Source: Nitrospirales bacterium (GTDB lineage: Bacteria > Nitrospirota > Nitrospiria > Nitrospirales > UBA8639). Taken from it: DNA of 64,000 nt. The stretch's first letter is position 1, and the number at the start of each line of letters is the position of its first letter. Location: assembly GCA_031315865.1 (NCBI GenBank), contig JALDRJ010000002.1:3012001-3076000 (forward strand), read 5' to 3'. This document shows positions 27,926 through 37,414 of this stretch, piece after piece. A program made the position numbers and the translations under genes. Below the pieces are notes generated by a model, which did not search any database, was not told the DNA's origin, and was given only the letters and a program-made list of their open reading frames with translations.

Positions 27926-28718
27926 CATGGTCCTCCTCAGGGCTATGAATAGGCACGTTATCCTGGAACTGTTTGTGGGAGTAGAAGATGTTCCTCCAGC
28001 TTCGATGGATGATGGAGGTCTCGTTGGCAATGCATTTATCTCTCAGCCGTAGTCAAAGACTTTACCTGACTGTCGGATGAGAAGCCAGTCTCTCCGTTAA
28101 TGACACCATGCAAGAATTTTACTTGTCTGTGGCCTGATCAACAATATGCACGATTACTTATCCGCGAGCCAATGACAGGTCTGTTCGTGATAGCCGTTTG
28201 CAATAGCTTCCGTCTGGCTCAACGTTGTCCCGCGCGGAGTTTGTCGTCTATATCGATTGGCACGTATTGGGATTCGCTCTAACCCATATGACCTCAGCCA
28301 GGTTCCAGCAGACACGATCATCACGAACATGATCAACTCACTGACACTGAAGAGGGCCGCTGTCGATCAACAGACATAGATCGTCGAATGCGTGGCTGAT
28401 CTAAGGTCGAGCTGTCTTCTCATGGCTCAGCGGATTAGTAGCGGCATATCACGATCATGAAGAGCTTCATTGGTACAGCCCTCAGAGACAATTGGATTCT
28501 TGGTGCCTTGGCCATTCTCAGGAACTGGATCTGTGGAAGGTTGCCACAGCATGCTAGTCGGTCGGTGGGGTAGAAAGCCACAGTGAGTCTGTATACACGA
28601 TACTTTCAAGGGAACGCTCACATGGTTTCAATGTAGCGCAAAAAAATGCAGGAAATGTGTCGAGAGGATGTTCAGGCCCGCGCTGATTATGTGGAGAACT
28701 TATGACGATTTGAAGACA
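27926..28718. other. Long gene-poor stretch between the cupredoxin and Usp copy 3
   Basis: About 790 bp with no gene I can support, unusually long for this otherwise tightly packed window. Three frames of 60-64 codons occur (for example 28154-28336, minus), none with a ribosome site or family likeness. A small dyad GATCAT-N7-ATGATC is at 28316-28334. TTGGCACG at 28257-28264 looks like half of a sigma-54 promoter but has no -12 element at the right distance. A decayed gene or an untranslated RNA is possible; I see no proof of either. Confidence 0.4.
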
Positions 28719-29582
28719 TTATCGCACGATCAAGACTGGACAATGAGCCTGATGAAGGACGCTATGGGAAACACTGCCGAGGAAAAAACGAGACAGGCCT
28801 TTCCGCCCATGTGAGCTCATCATAATCATATCGGCCTTGTTGGATTTTTGTTGTTCCAGGATGGCAAAGGAAGGGTTGCCGAGTCCAATATGACTTGAGG
28901 CAGGATAGCCGAGCGTTTCAAGCATCGTTGTGAGTGCGTCGAGTGTTTTTTGGACATTCGTAATGGCATGTTCTTCTAACAGGGTGTTTTGCTTCAATGT
29001 GATTGGCCAAGGAGCCTGTGGCAGTGGCCAGACGATCATGAGTTGGATGTTGACCATTTGACGAAACGGCTTCATCGCCAAAAAATTGAAGGCTATCCGG
29101 GCATCCTCTTCTCCTTCAATCGGAAGAAGAATGTTGACTAAAGAAGAGAGAGGAGACTTGAAGACACACGTCGAGCGTGAGGCGTGAAGGACGGTACGAT
29201 GAGAAACACTTCCCAACAGTAATTCTTCCACGTGTCCTAGGCCACGTGCCCCGAGCATGACCAAGTCGGATTCTGTCGTTAGAGCGGTATCGAGGATGAC
29301 CTGAGCCGGGGAACCAATTTGATGAATTTGTAACGCTGGGACGAAATCCTGGGGTACTTCCTTCGCTGTTTGAGAGAGTAGGGCATTCCCTTCTTGACGC
29401 AGACCTTCTTCGATATCCTCCTTTACCCGATCCCGCATTTTTGAAGTAATCATCGGATGATCTAACTCTGGCAAGGTTAAGGCATGCACCAACGTGAATT
29501 CTTCAGGCGGCCTGAAATGTGCAAGAGCCTGAATGGCATACGTTGATTGAGTTGAGCCATCGACCGCCACGAGTATTTTCAT
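28719..29582 (-). CDS. Tandem universal stress protein (Usp copy 3)
   Basis: Two fused UspA domains, 287 residues when started at the ATG at 29582 (MKILVAVDGS), which has TTAGGA upstream; a longer frame to 29627 adds a basic stretch unlike other Usp starts. Domain 1 has GARGLGHVEELLLGS; domain 2 has SSHGRKGLSRFFLGS, where Gly of the first loop position is Ser. It is the closest relative in the window of Usp copy 1, sharing length, insert and loop pattern. A perfect sigma-54 promoter is 60 bp upstream, and an NtrC-family activator gene is divergently read from the same intergenic region. Confidence 0.9.
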   Translation of the reverse strand: MKILVAVDGSTQSTYAIQALAHFRPPEEFTLVHALTLPELDHPMITSKMRDRVKEDIEEGLRQEGNALLSQTAKEVPQDFVPALQIHQIGSPAQVILDTALTTESDLVMLGARGLGHVEELLLGSVSHRTVLHASRSTCVFKSPLSSLVNILLPIEGEEDARIAFNFLAMKPFRQMVNIQLMIVWPLPQAPWPITLKQNTLLEEHAITNVQKTLDALTTMLETLGYPASSHIGLGNPSFAILEQQKSNKADMIMMSSHGRKGLSRFFLGSVSHSVLHQAHCPVLIVR

Positions 29583-29641
29583 CAGATGTTTCCTAAGGCG
29601 CTTCCTAAATCCAAGATTGATGGTCAATGACTAGATAAATC

Positions 29642-29658
29642 AGCAAAAGCAGTGCCAA
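29642..29658 (-). promoter_or_regulatory. Sigma-54 promoter for Usp copy 3
   Basis: On the minus strand TTGGCAC-TGCTT-TTGCT matches the -24/-12 consensus in all fixed bases. The predicted start is near 29631, 49 bases before the Usp ATG. It lies in the 262-bp region shared with the divergent NtrC-family activator, whose product is the natural candidate to switch it on. No clear inverted repeat for activator binding was found upstream. Confidence 0.75.
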
Positions 29659-29844
29659 CGATTAAAGGGGAAATTGTTGTTGTATTTTGCTACAGTCATG
29701 TGATGCTCGGAGTAATGAGCTCTGTCTCCTTACCTTCCTAAAATCATCCCCGGGCCATGATCACGCTGCCTATTGTGGGCACATATGTCGAGAGGACGGT
29801 CGGAAGACGGATTGATCGTGAACTTTTACGCTTTTAGGTGTTGT

Positions 29845-31218
29845 ATGACTCAGGATGAAAATAGAATTCTTATCGTTGATGATGATCCAGACATGCGTAA
29901 TTTGCTGCAAGATATCTTGATCGATCAGTCCTATCATGTGGGTAGCGCCCGGGATGGTCAGGAGGCTTTGCAAAAACTTGAATGTGAGCCGTACACGTTG
30001 ATTCTTACGGACTTGCGTATGAAGGGGATGGATGGATTATCGCTCCTTCAAGAGGTCACCAAAACCCACCCTCAATGCAATCTGATCATGATGACGGCCT
30101 TTGGGACGGTTGAAACGGCCGTTGAAGCGATGCGGCAAGGCGCGTTCGATTATCTCACGAAACCGATTAAGACCGAGGAGCTCCTCGTCACGGTTGATAA
30201 GGCCATGCGGGAGGCGCTTTTACGCCGTGAGGTCGAACAGCTGAGAAAGCAGGTGCGTCGTGAATTTTCATTCGATCAGATTTTAGGTAAAAGCAAGCCG
30301 ATGCGGGACGTGTTTGATCTCGTTCGCAGAGTGGCTGATTCCCAAACGAATATTCTGATCACGGGAGAAAGTGGAACAGGAAAAGAACTGGTCGCGAAAG
30401 CCATTCATTTTAATAGCCAGCGAAAATCCGAATCGTTCGTTCCTGTCAATTGTGCGGCGATTCCTGAACAGCTGCTGGAAAGCGAACTCTTTGGCCATGT
30501 CAAAGGCGCGTTTACCGACGCGAAATCCGATAAACGCGGTCTGTTCGAGGAAGCCCAAGGCGGAACGCTTTTTTTGGATGAAATTAGTGAACTCCCGTTA
30601 ATGCTGCAGGCCAAATTGCTTCGGGCCGTACAGGAGCGTGAGATACGGCGTGTCGGAGCCACTCGTTCGAGCCCGATTGATGTTCGGATCATCGCGGCAA
30701 CGAACGTGAGGTTAGCGGAAGCCGTCAAGGGTAAAAGCTTTCGTGAAGACCTCTATTATCGTTTAAATGTGATTGAAATTCGTCTGCCGCCTCTTCGGGA
30801 GCGAAGAGAAGATATTCCGATTCTCGTACATGGATTGTTGGAAAGAAGCCGGGCGGCTCAACAGAAGAATATCCACGACATTATGGAATCGGCGCTTGTT
30901 CGGCTCCTCGACTACCCATGGCCAGGTAATGTTCGTGAGCTTGAAAATGTCATCGAGCGAGCGGCGACTCTGGCGCAGCAAGATCGCATTACATTAGACG
31001 ACCTCCCTCCAGTCATTCGTGAAGTGCGTGGAGAAGGACAACTGATTGAAGATGCGGTTGATCGCTTGCTTCCTTTGGATGAGCTGGAACAGCTCTACAT
31101 TCGTCGGATTCTCGACAAAATGGGTGGAAACAAGTATCAAGCAGCCCAGACTCTCGGAATCGATCGAAAAACTCTCTACCGAAAATTGGGTGAAATGGTC
31201 GCGAAGGAACACGTGTAA
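29845..31218 (+). CDS. NtrC-family sigma-54-dependent response regulator
   Basis: Activator of sigma-54 RNA polymerase, 457 residues from the ATG at 29845 (AGGTG precedes it; the longer frame from 29773 has no ribosome site). Receiver domain 1-120 with LIVDDDPDMR and phosphoacceptor Asp56 in LTDLRM. AAA+ domain about 145-385 with Walker A GESGTGKE, the sigma-54 contact loop GAFTDA (Asp in place of the usual Gly) and GGTLFLDE. Fis-type HTH at the end (NKYQAAQTLGIDRKTLYRKL). A PAS histidine kinase gene starts 16 bp downstream and is its probable partner. The divergent Usp gene has a sigma-54 promoter, making it a likely target. Confidence 0.95.
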   Translation: MTQDENRILIVDDDPDMRNLLQDILIDQSYHVGSARDGQEALQKLECEPYTLILTDLRMKGMDGLSLLQEVTKTHPQCNLIMMTAFGTVETAVEAMRQGAFDYLTKPIKTEELLVTVDKAMREALLRREVEQLRKQVRREFSFDQILGKSKPMRDVFDLVRRVADSQTNILITGESGTGKELVAKAIHFNSQRKSESFVPVNCAAIPEQLLESELFGHVKGAFTDAKSDKRGLFEEAQGGTLFLDEISELPLMLQAKLLRAVQEREIRRVGATRSSPIDVRIIAATNVRLAEAVKGKSFREDLYYRLNVIEIRLPPLRERREDIPILVHGLLERSRAAQQKNIHDIMESALVRLLDYPWPGNVRELENVIERAATLAQQDRITLDDLPPVIREVRGEGQLIEDAVDRLLPLDELEQLYIRRILDKMGGNKYQAAQTLGIDRKTLYRKLGEMVAKEHV

Positions 31219-31234
31219 CATTTCCATTCGTCAG

Positions 31235-32812
31235 ATGTCACCTCCATCCCATGACGAACGGCTCAGACAGGAACTAGAAACTCTTCGAACAGAGTTGGCT
31301 GAACTTCGAGCCGTTCAACGCAGACACGAACAGACAGAAGCCGGCTTACAGGCTCTTGAGCTTCAATTGGCTGGCATTATTCACTCCGCCATGGATGCGA
31401 TTATCACGGTCGATGCCGAGCAGCGTGTGGTGCTCTTTAACGTGGCCGCCGAAAAGATGTTTGGGTACCAAGCTGCCGACATGCTTGGTGCCCCTCTGGA
31501 TCGGTTGATCCCCGTACGGTCGCGGCCAGCTCATCAACACTATATTCACCAGTTTAGTCAGAATCACAAAACCGGCCGCCGCGTGGGTAATTTAGGAGCG
31601 ATCTCAGGACTTCGGGCCAATGGTGAGGAATTTCCGATTGAGGCTTCGATTTCGCACGCCGAAGTCGGTGGGGACGCACTTTTCACGGTCATTCTTCGCG
31701 ATATCTCCGAACGCGTGAAGTCCAAAACGATGTTGCAGGAGACGCAACGCACGCTGACGACCTTAATTAAGCATTTATCTGGAATGGTGTACCGTTGCCG
31801 AAATGATCGAGATTGGTCGATGTTATTCGTCAGTGAGGGGTGCCAACAGCTCACGGGGTATTTGCCGGAAGAGTTTTTGGAGCAAGGGACCGTCTCGTAT
31901 GGTCGCGATGTAATCCTGAAAGATGACCGAGAGCGAATTTGGCAAGAGGTACAAGCGGCGAACGCGAAAGGTTCTTCCTATCAATTGTCGTACCGGATCA
32001 AAACGGTGGATGGCTCGATCAAGTGGGTATGGGAGCAAGGAAGCGGAGTAGCAGGCCATGATCAGACCGTCCATGCCTTAGAAGGCTATGTGTTTGACAT
32101 TACGCAGGAAAAAATTCTTGAAGACCGTCTTCGTAAAACAGAGCGGTTGGCGGAGCTGGGAACGCTTGCATCGGGAATGGCTCATGAGATTGGTACGCCC
32201 ATGAATGTGATTTTAGGACGTGCGGAATATTTGATGAGAAAAACGACTGACGGCAAGGCAAAAGAGGGGCTGACCACGATCATTACGCAAGTCGAACGCA
32301 TTACGAAAATCATGAATCAATTACTGAGTTTTGCGAGGAAGCGACCGATCGAACGTTCAGCCATCCATCTGAAAGCAGTCCTTGACAATGTGTTTGACAT
32401 TATGCATGAGCGGTTCATCAAGCACGGGATCGGTATTGAATTGATCGCCAAAGACCATGTTCCCTCCGTGTTTGCCGACGCCGATCAACTGAGTCAGGTC
32501 TTTTTAAATATCTCCATCAATGCCTGTCATGCGATGGCCAATGGCGGGATGTTAACAACTGTCATCCAGAAGTCAGGCCACCATGTCTGCGTATCGATAT
32601 CTGACACGGGCGAGGGGATTCCAGCTGAGAATCTTTCCCGGCTTTTTGATCCGTTTTTCACGACCAAGCCGGTGGGGGAAGGCACCGGTTTGGGGCTCAC
32701 CGTGGTCCACGGCATTATTCAAGAGCATGACGGCAGGATAACCGTGGAAAGTGAGCTTGGGCAGGGGACGACTTTTCATATCTTTTTGCCGATATATCCA
32801 CTTTCGAAATGA
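31235..32812 (+). CDS. PAS-containing sensor histidine kinase (NtrB/ZraS-like, soluble)
   Basis: Partner kinase of the NtrC-type regulator, about 525 residues. The frame is open upstream within the regulator gene, but the ATG at 31235 ([12 protein letters not shown]), 16 bases after the regulator's stop, is the sensible start, though no strong ribosome site is seen. An N-terminal coiled coil (about 5-45) is followed by a PAS domain (about 50-170, [22 protein letters not shown]), a second PAS/PAC (about 180-310, [14 protein letters not shown]) and the kinase core: His in [13 protein letters not shown] box SINACHAM, then SDTGEGIP and [12 protein letters not shown]. No membrane span, so it senses a cytoplasmic cue. 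Confidence 0.93.
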   Translation: MSPPSHDERLRQELETLRTELAELRAVQRRHEQTEAGLQALELQLAGIIHSAMDAIITVDAEQRVVLFNVAAEKMFGYQAADMLGAPLDRLIPVRSRPAHQHYIHQFSQNHKTGRRVGNLGAISGLRANGEEFPIEASISHAEVGGDALFTVILRDISERVKSKTMLQETQRTLTTLIKHLSGMVYRCRNDRDWSMLFVSEGCQQLTGYLPEEFLEQGTVSYGRDVILKDDRERIWQEVQAANAKGSSYQLSYRIKTVDGSIKWVWEQGSGVAGHDQTVHALEGYVFDITQEKILEDRLRKTERLAELGTLASGMAHEIGTPMNVILGRAEYLMRKTTDGKAKEGLTTIITQVERITKIMNQLLSFARKRPIERSAIHLKAVLDNVFDIMHERFIKHGIGIELIAKDHVPSVFADADQLSQVFLNISINACHAMANGGMLTTVIQKSGHHVCVSISDTGEGIPAENLSRLFDPFFTTKPVGEGTGLGLTVVHGIIQEHDGRITVESELGQGTTFHIFLPIYPLSK

Positions 32813-32927
32813 TATCAGGACTGAATGAGCAGCATCAGCGCTGTTCCCTGAAGCGATAGACTCCTTCGGACATGCCCGGGGGAATCCTCATCATCTTTCA
32901 CAAGAGGGTGACAGTTAAGGAGGAAGC

Positions 32928-33842
32928 ATGAAGGTTGTATGCGCGGTTGATGGATCGACACATTCATATTGGGCGGTAGAGGCATTGGCTATGCTCTTTC
33001 ATCAGTCTCTGAAAGAAGTCGTGCTCCTGCACGTGGTGGATGATGTACAGTTAAGGCAGGGGATGAAAAAAGAACGGGCGAGTCCATCCCACATGAAAGA
33101 GGTGATAACCGCCATGAATCACGATGGGGAAACATTGCTCAAACACGCGGAGGATCATGCGATTTTCGCGATTAACCAAGCGCATACCAAACCCTTTGTT
33201 TCCATTCGGACTGTCTTGGCCAACGGTCATGTGACGAATGTGATTACCAAGCAGGCAGAAAAACGAAAAGCTGATTTGATCGTCATGGGATCACGAGGAT
33301 TGAGTAACGTTGCCGGTTATTTGATGGGGAGTGTCTCGCGAAAGGTCTTAATGCATGCACCCTGTGCTGTCTTGACAGTCAAAGAGAAAATTCCGGAGAA
33401 TCCCGATGTCCTCTTGGCCGTAGATGGTTCCAACGCGTCAAAACGGGCGGTGCGCACCTTCCATTCATGGATCTACCCAGAGGGAGTTTCACTTCATGTT
33501 CTGTCTGTCGTGCCGCAGTTTCTTGCCGGTATCGGTCCGAACCTCATCGCAAAATCTCACGCCAAGACTTTACTGAGACCATTCCAGCTGCGGGCCAGGG
33601 AAATCATCGCGCACTATCGCCAGTTTTTCTTGAAAGACGGATACCGGGTCACGGTCTCTGTCAAGGAAGGCGAGCCAAGAAAAGTGATCCTTGAGCAACT
33701 TGAAAGTCAAAAAGCGAACCTAGCCGTCCTGGGATCAAAGGGCTTAACGGGACCTGAGCGGTTTCAAATGGGTAGCGTGTCCGAATGGGTATCCGATTAT
33801 ACATCCTGTTCGACGTTAGTTATACGTCCTAGCGTGAGATGA
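32928..33842 (+). CDS. Tandem universal stress protein (Usp copy 4)
   Basis: Two fused UspA domains in 304 residues, start fixed by TTAAGGAGG before the ATG. Both loops are complete: GSRGLSNVAGYLMGS and GSKGLTGPERFQMGS. The N-terminal half opens MKVVCAVDGSTHSYWAVEAL; the second half begins near PDVLLAVDGSNASKRAV. The second domain carries a longer helical insert (HAKTLLRPFQLRAREIIAHYR). It lies 115 bp after the histidine kinase gene on the same strand, so it may be part of that transcript or have its own promoter; no sigma-54 pattern was seen in the gap. Confidence 0.9.
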   Translation: MKVVCAVDGSTHSYWAVEALAMLFHQSLKEVVLLHVVDDVQLRQGMKKERASPSHMKEVITAMNHDGETLLKHAEDHAIFAINQAHTKPFVSIRTVLANGHVTNVITKQAEKRKADLIVMGSRGLSNVAGYLMGSVSRKVLMHAPCAVLTVKEKIPENPDVLLAVDGSNASKRAVRTFHSWIYPEGVSLHVLSVVPQFLAGIGPNLIAKSHAKTLLRPFQLRAREIIAHYRQFFLKDGYRVTVSVKEGEPRKVILEQLESQKANLAVLGSKGLTGPERFQMGSVSEWVSDYTSCSTLVIRPSVR

Positions 33843-34056
33843 TAAGAGGTAATGCCGTAATCCGGTGCAGTGAGCATCGACCCCATCACGTGGCATCTTG
33901 GGATTGCACGAAGAATAAATGCTCGAGGACCTGAATGCCCAGAATCGGTCAGGGGGAGGCTAGTCCGGCATGTCAAGTATGTCAGGAGTTTTGACTTAGA
34001 GATAATTATCGACTAAGTAATGAAGGATCCAACGATATCCCAAGGAGGCAAATCGA

Positions 34057-35331
34057 GTGTGTCTTAAAAAACAAGGCCGGCGTTTTGAAGGTCGTGTATT
34101 CATCATCAGTGTGGTCTTCGCATTGGGGCAGTCATATTCATTAAATGCGGAATCTGTCCCGAGTGATCTAGCCTCTAAGTGTTCCGGCCCATTTCAACAT
34201 CAATCCATTCCTCCCAACATTCTTCAGCAAACCCTCAAGGCCCACACCGTTTGGTTAAAAGATTCAGAGCACCCGAAAGGTCAGCGGGCGAATTTATGTC
34301 AAGCTGATTTGACGAGAGCTGACTTACGGGAAGTGGATTTGAGTGGGGCGAACTTGCGCGGGGCCAATTTACAGCAAGCCAATTTGAACGGTGCCTTGCT
34401 CGTCAAGTCTGACCTTCGAGAAGTCAACGCACAAGATACGTCCTTCTATGCGGTGAGCATGCAAGGGGCCAATCTTCAGGATGGGTTTTTTCAGGGGGCT
34501 GATTTTCGTAAGTCGAATCTTCATCATGTCAATTTCGGTGGCGCCGATTTACGGTTGGCCAATCTTGCCGAGACCGATATGCGCCTCGCCAATGTTCGAA
34601 ACGTAGAAATGGAAGAAGCCTATCTCGTTGATGCCAACCTGCAGGAGGCGAATATGACTGGGGCGAACCTTTTTCGTGCAGACCTTCGTGGGGCAGTGAT
34701 GGAGCGTGCACTGCTGGTCGACATCGAACTTCGTGAAGCGGATTTGTATCGAGCCAATCTGTCGGAGGCGGATATGCGGAATGCCGATTTGAGAGCCGCC
34801 AACGTGAGTCTGGCCAATCTCAGCGAAGCCAACCTTTCGAACGCGAATCTTCGGGAAGCCACATTTGAACGATCGGTCTTGTATAAGACAAATCTTCAAC
34901 GAGCCAACTGTACAGAAGCCAGTTTTCAAATCGCCAATTTCTTGCAGGCCGATTTGTCCTATGCTGATTTGCGCGGAGCATCATTTGATGAAGCCTATAT
35001 GGCGAAAGCCAATCTGCACGAGGCCAACCTTGCTGGAGCCGACTTGGCATGGAGTAATATGGTCGATGCTGATCTACGCCAGGCCAACCTTGAACAAAGT
35101 ACGCTCTATAAAGCCAACCTTCAAGATGCCAAAGTTGATAAGTCCCGTTTTTACGGGGCTGATGTACGCGGGACTGATGTTCGGGGCGCTTCGTTTCGAG
35201 AGACGGATTTTCGTGGAATGACCTTGGAAGATGTGAAGGGCTTGACGCAAGACCAGCTGGATGAAGCATGCCTCGATGAACGAACGGTCCTGCCAAAGGG
35301 GCTCTCCAGACCTTCTCTGTGTTCAAAGTGA
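34057..35331 (+). CDS. Exported pentapeptide-repeat protein
   Basis: Protein of 424 residues that starts at a GTG set by AAGGAGG 8 bases before it. An N-terminal signal-like segment (VFIISVVFALGQSYSLNA) suggests export. From about residue 85 to 395 nearly the whole chain is made of A(D/N)Lxx pentapeptides (for example ADLRE, ANLRG, ANLQQ, ADMRN), forming by family knowledge a right-handed beta-helix. A Cys pair at the ends (near 41 and 91, and in the last residues) could be disulfide bonded in the periplasm. Function of exported repeat proteins is unknown; cytosolic ones can mimic DNA. It lies between Usp copy 4 and a CBS-domain gene. Confidence 0.85.
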   Translation: MCLKKQGRRFEGRVFIISVVFALGQSYSLNAESVPSDLASKCSGPFQHQSIPPNILQQTLKAHTVWLKDSEHPKGQRANLCQADLTRADLREVDLSGANLRGANLQQANLNGALLVKSDLREVNAQDTSFYAVSMQGANLQDGFFQGADFRKSNLHHVNFGGADLRLANLAETDMRLANVRNVEMEEAYLVDANLQEANMTGANLFRADLRGAVMERALLVDIELREADLYRANLSEADMRNADLRAANVSLANLSEANLSNANLREATFERSVLYKTNLQRANCTEASFQIANFLQADLSYADLRGASFDEAYMAKANLHEANLAGADLAWSNMVDADLRQANLEQSTLYKANLQDAKVDKSRFYGADVRGTDVRGASFRETDFRGMTLEDVKGLTQDQLDEACLDERTVLPKGLSRPSLCSK

Positions 35332-35391
35332 TTGATGCGGACCTGAGCGAGACGGTCATTCATCTGATTCGACAAGGCACGTGACGAAGCC

Positions 35392-36033
35392 ATGTTTGTC
35401 GTGTGGAATGAGGGGGGAATTAAAGCTCCGTATGTGTCAGGGGCCATTCGGAATCGAAAGGTCCGGAAAGTTGCCAAATCTCATCCTGTTCAACGTCCTG
35501 AGCCACATCATGTGGACCTCGCCATACAGGGACGTGAGTTCACGTCTGGACATATCGCAGATACGTACCGGCAGGGTAGCGAAAAATCTCCTGTAGATCG
35601 AAAGCCCGCTATTCTCGCCAGACAGATTATGACGTCCCCCGTCGTGACGCTGCCGATGACGGCCTCGTTTTCCCATGCCTGGGACCTGGTCAAGAATAAA
35701 CGGTTCCGGCATGTTCCGGTGGTCTCTCCCGAAGGCAAGCTCGTCGGTATTCTGTCCGATCGAGACCTGTTTCGTGCCACGATTGAATTCCTATCCGAGT
35801 CGCAGGAAGCCATGACCGAAGCTCAACATGCGTCGATCGATCATATTATGGTAGTCCAGGTACTTTCCGCGACGCCTGAGACGGAGATTCGGGCCATTGC
35901 CCGGGTCTTTTTTTACGAACGAATCGGCGCAATGCCATTGGTCAATGATCGCGAAGAACTCGTTGGTATTCTCACTCGCAGTGATATTCTTCGGACGGTC
36001 GTCAATGAAGCGCCCTTTGAATTGTGGGTGTGA
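35392..36033 (+). CDS. CBS-domain pair protein with basic N-terminal extension
   Basis: Cytoplasmic protein of 213 residues. Residues about 78-210 form two CBS motifs (ARQIMTSPVVTLPMTAS with RHVPVVSPEGKLVGILSDRDLF; then IDHIMVVQVLSATPETEI with GAMPLVNDREELVGILTRSDIL), a Bateman module that by family knowledge senses adenine nucleotides or similar ligands. The first 75 residues are basic and match nothing known. It starts 60 bp after the pentapeptide-repeat gene on the same strand, within the Usp cluster; CBS and Usp genes also occur together in low-oxygen stress regulons of other bacteria. No strong ribosome site before the ATG. Confidence 0.82.
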   Translation: MFVVWNEGGIKAPYVSGAIRNRKVRKVAKSHPVQRPEPHHVDLAIQGREFTSGHIADTYRQGSEKSPVDRKPAILARQIMTSPVVTLPMTASFSHAWDLVKNKRFRHVPVVSPEGKLVGILSDRDLFRATIEFLSESQEAMTEAQHASIDHIMVVQVLSATPETEIRAIARVFFYERIGAMPLVNDREELVGILTRSDILRTVVNEAPFELWV

Positions 36034-36157
36034 GGACGAAAATGCGGTCGTTCACGGCCGGTTCCGTGCCGAGCATCACACTCGGTTTTATGTTGAGGGA
36101 TGGCTTAAGGTCGAGAGTGGAGCCGCAATGGTAACGGGGGTCGATATTCGTTAAGAG

Positions 36158-37102
36158 TTATTGTGATCTTCGGACAACGAGCACGGAACACGCCGCATGT
36201 CGAGCGACCTTATTCGATACGCTACCGATCAAGAGCTTGCGCATGCCTGTCAAGCCTCGTGAGCCCAGGACGATTAATTCCGCCCTAACCCGTTTCGCGC
36301 ATTTCAGGATTTCATCGGCACTGGCCCCATACGCCAAATGTTCAGTAACCGTGCATGCCTTGTCAGAAAACTTCGAACTGGTGTCATGAAGCAATTCGGC
36401 GCCTTTTCTCCCGCGTTCTTGTAATAAACCTTCGGCTGCCTGGGTCAACTCTGCCGGAGATAGCTGAGTTGTCGTGAGCAATTGTTCCGTCTGATAAAAA
36501 TGCTTTTTGACAGTATGCAAGATCGTCAATCGTGACGAGGGAGAGAAATCGATGCGACGGAGCAGGGCAACCGCGGCCTCGGCATCCGGAGAGCCATCAG
36601 TGGCGAGAAGGATGCGCAGGCCTTTGGTTTTCGACTTCATAGCGCGTGTCTGCGGTCTGACGATCAGGGTCGAACAGGGGGCTTCCGCCAGCACCCATTC
36701 GCTCACGCTTCCAAGAAGAAATCGGTTGACTCCTCTTCGGCCATGCGTGCCCATGACGACGAGATTGATTCGACGCTTGTCGATCGCCTTGAGAATTTCT
36801 CCGCCGGGAGTTCCCACGGAAACAAGCGGCGTGACTGAACGGTCAGACGTTTGGAGATGCTCACTTTGTCGTCGCAGGTCCTCCCAGGCCTTGTCTATAT
36901 CTTGCTTTTCAATGGCCTTGATGGCTGCGGTATCGCTTCCTCGTCGTAGTTTTTCAGGACTATCGATGACCCTGAGAAGATACAGGGAGGTTCTCGGCGG
37001 CAATACGGCATTCCGGATGAATCGAATGGCAGCTTTGCTATGGGGCGAGCCATCAACGGTCAATAAAATTTTAAACGAGTCAACGCGTTTCTTGTGATTC
37101 AT
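36158..37102 (-). CDS. Tandem universal stress protein (Usp copy 5)
   Basis: Two fused UspA domains, 314 residues from the ATG at 37102 (MNHKKRVDSFKILL), set by AAGGAAG; the longer frame from 37165 has no ribosome site. Both loops are complete: GTHGRRGVNRFLLGS and GSRGLTGMRKLLIGS. It pairs most closely with Usp copy 6: both have SVSEWVL helices in domain 1, TKGLRILLATDGS/GWRVLVATDGS at the domain junction and end in VARHA-x-CSVLVVRR. It is read away from the chaperone genes' downstream end, 204 bp from the small membrane protein gene. Confidence 0.9.
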   Translation of the reverse strand: MNHKKRVDSFKILLTVDGSPHSKAAIRFIRNAVLPPRTSLYLLRVIDSPEKLRRGSDTAAIKAIEKQDIDKAWEDLRRQSEHLQTSDRSVTPLVSVGTPGGEILKAIDKRRINLVVMGTHGRRGVNRFLLGSVSEWVLAEAPCSTLIVRPQTRAMKSKTKGLRILLATDGSPDAEAAVALLRRIDFSPSSRLTILHTVKKHFYQTEQLLTTTQLSPAELTQAAEGLLQERGRKGAELLHDTSSKFSDKACTVTEHLAYGASADEILKCAKRVRAELIVLGSRGLTGMRKLLIGSVSNKVARHAACSVLVVRRSQ

Positions 37103-37306
37103 AGAGACTTCCTTTTGATATCTCGTGAACAAGCAAGCGTGCATCTCCGGCGTGAGAGACCACAAAGTGGAAGATACTGCCGATGGGCATCCTCATGGAT
37201 GGCTCCAAGTCCGCGTGATTTGAACGTTTCAATGGCGCCAGGTTCATCGTCAGCGGCAGAAAAGATGTATATCAACCGGAGAACGGATTTTCAGACCTCT
37301 TCCCCG

Positions 37307-37393
37307 CTACCCTTTTCTGCCCTTTAATAAGACGACGATACCAATCACCCCGACAACGACAACCAGGACTCCAAATAAAAATACGTCATTCAT
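37307..37393 (-). CDS. 28-residue single-span membrane protein after cbpM
   Basis: Tiny frame found by eye: ATG at 37393, stop TAG at 37307, with AGAAGG eight bases upstream. The product is MNDVFLFG followed by one unbroken hydrophobic helix rich in Val/Ile and a basic tail LLKGRKG, the charge pattern of a bitopic inner-membrane peptide with its tail in the cytoplasm. It starts 21 bp after the cbpM stop, so it is likely the third gene of the cbpA-cbpM unit. No family recognised. Confidence 0.5.
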   Translation of the reverse strand: MNDVFLFGVLVVVVGVIGIVVLLKGRKG

Positions 37394-37414
37394 GAAAAAG
37401 CCTTCTTGTAGGAT

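Noticed and set aside
28257-28264. TTGGCACG, a perfect -24 block
   Set aside because: No TTGC-like -12 block at the required distance.
33891-33908. TGGCAT...TTGC resembling a sigma-54 promoter before the pentapeptide-repeat gene
   Set aside because: GG and GC are 14 bases apart, not 12; sigma-54 promoters do not tolerate this.
35897-36154. 85-codon plus frame overlapping the end of the CBS gene
   Set aside because: Overlaps a well-supported gene in another frame; no domain match.
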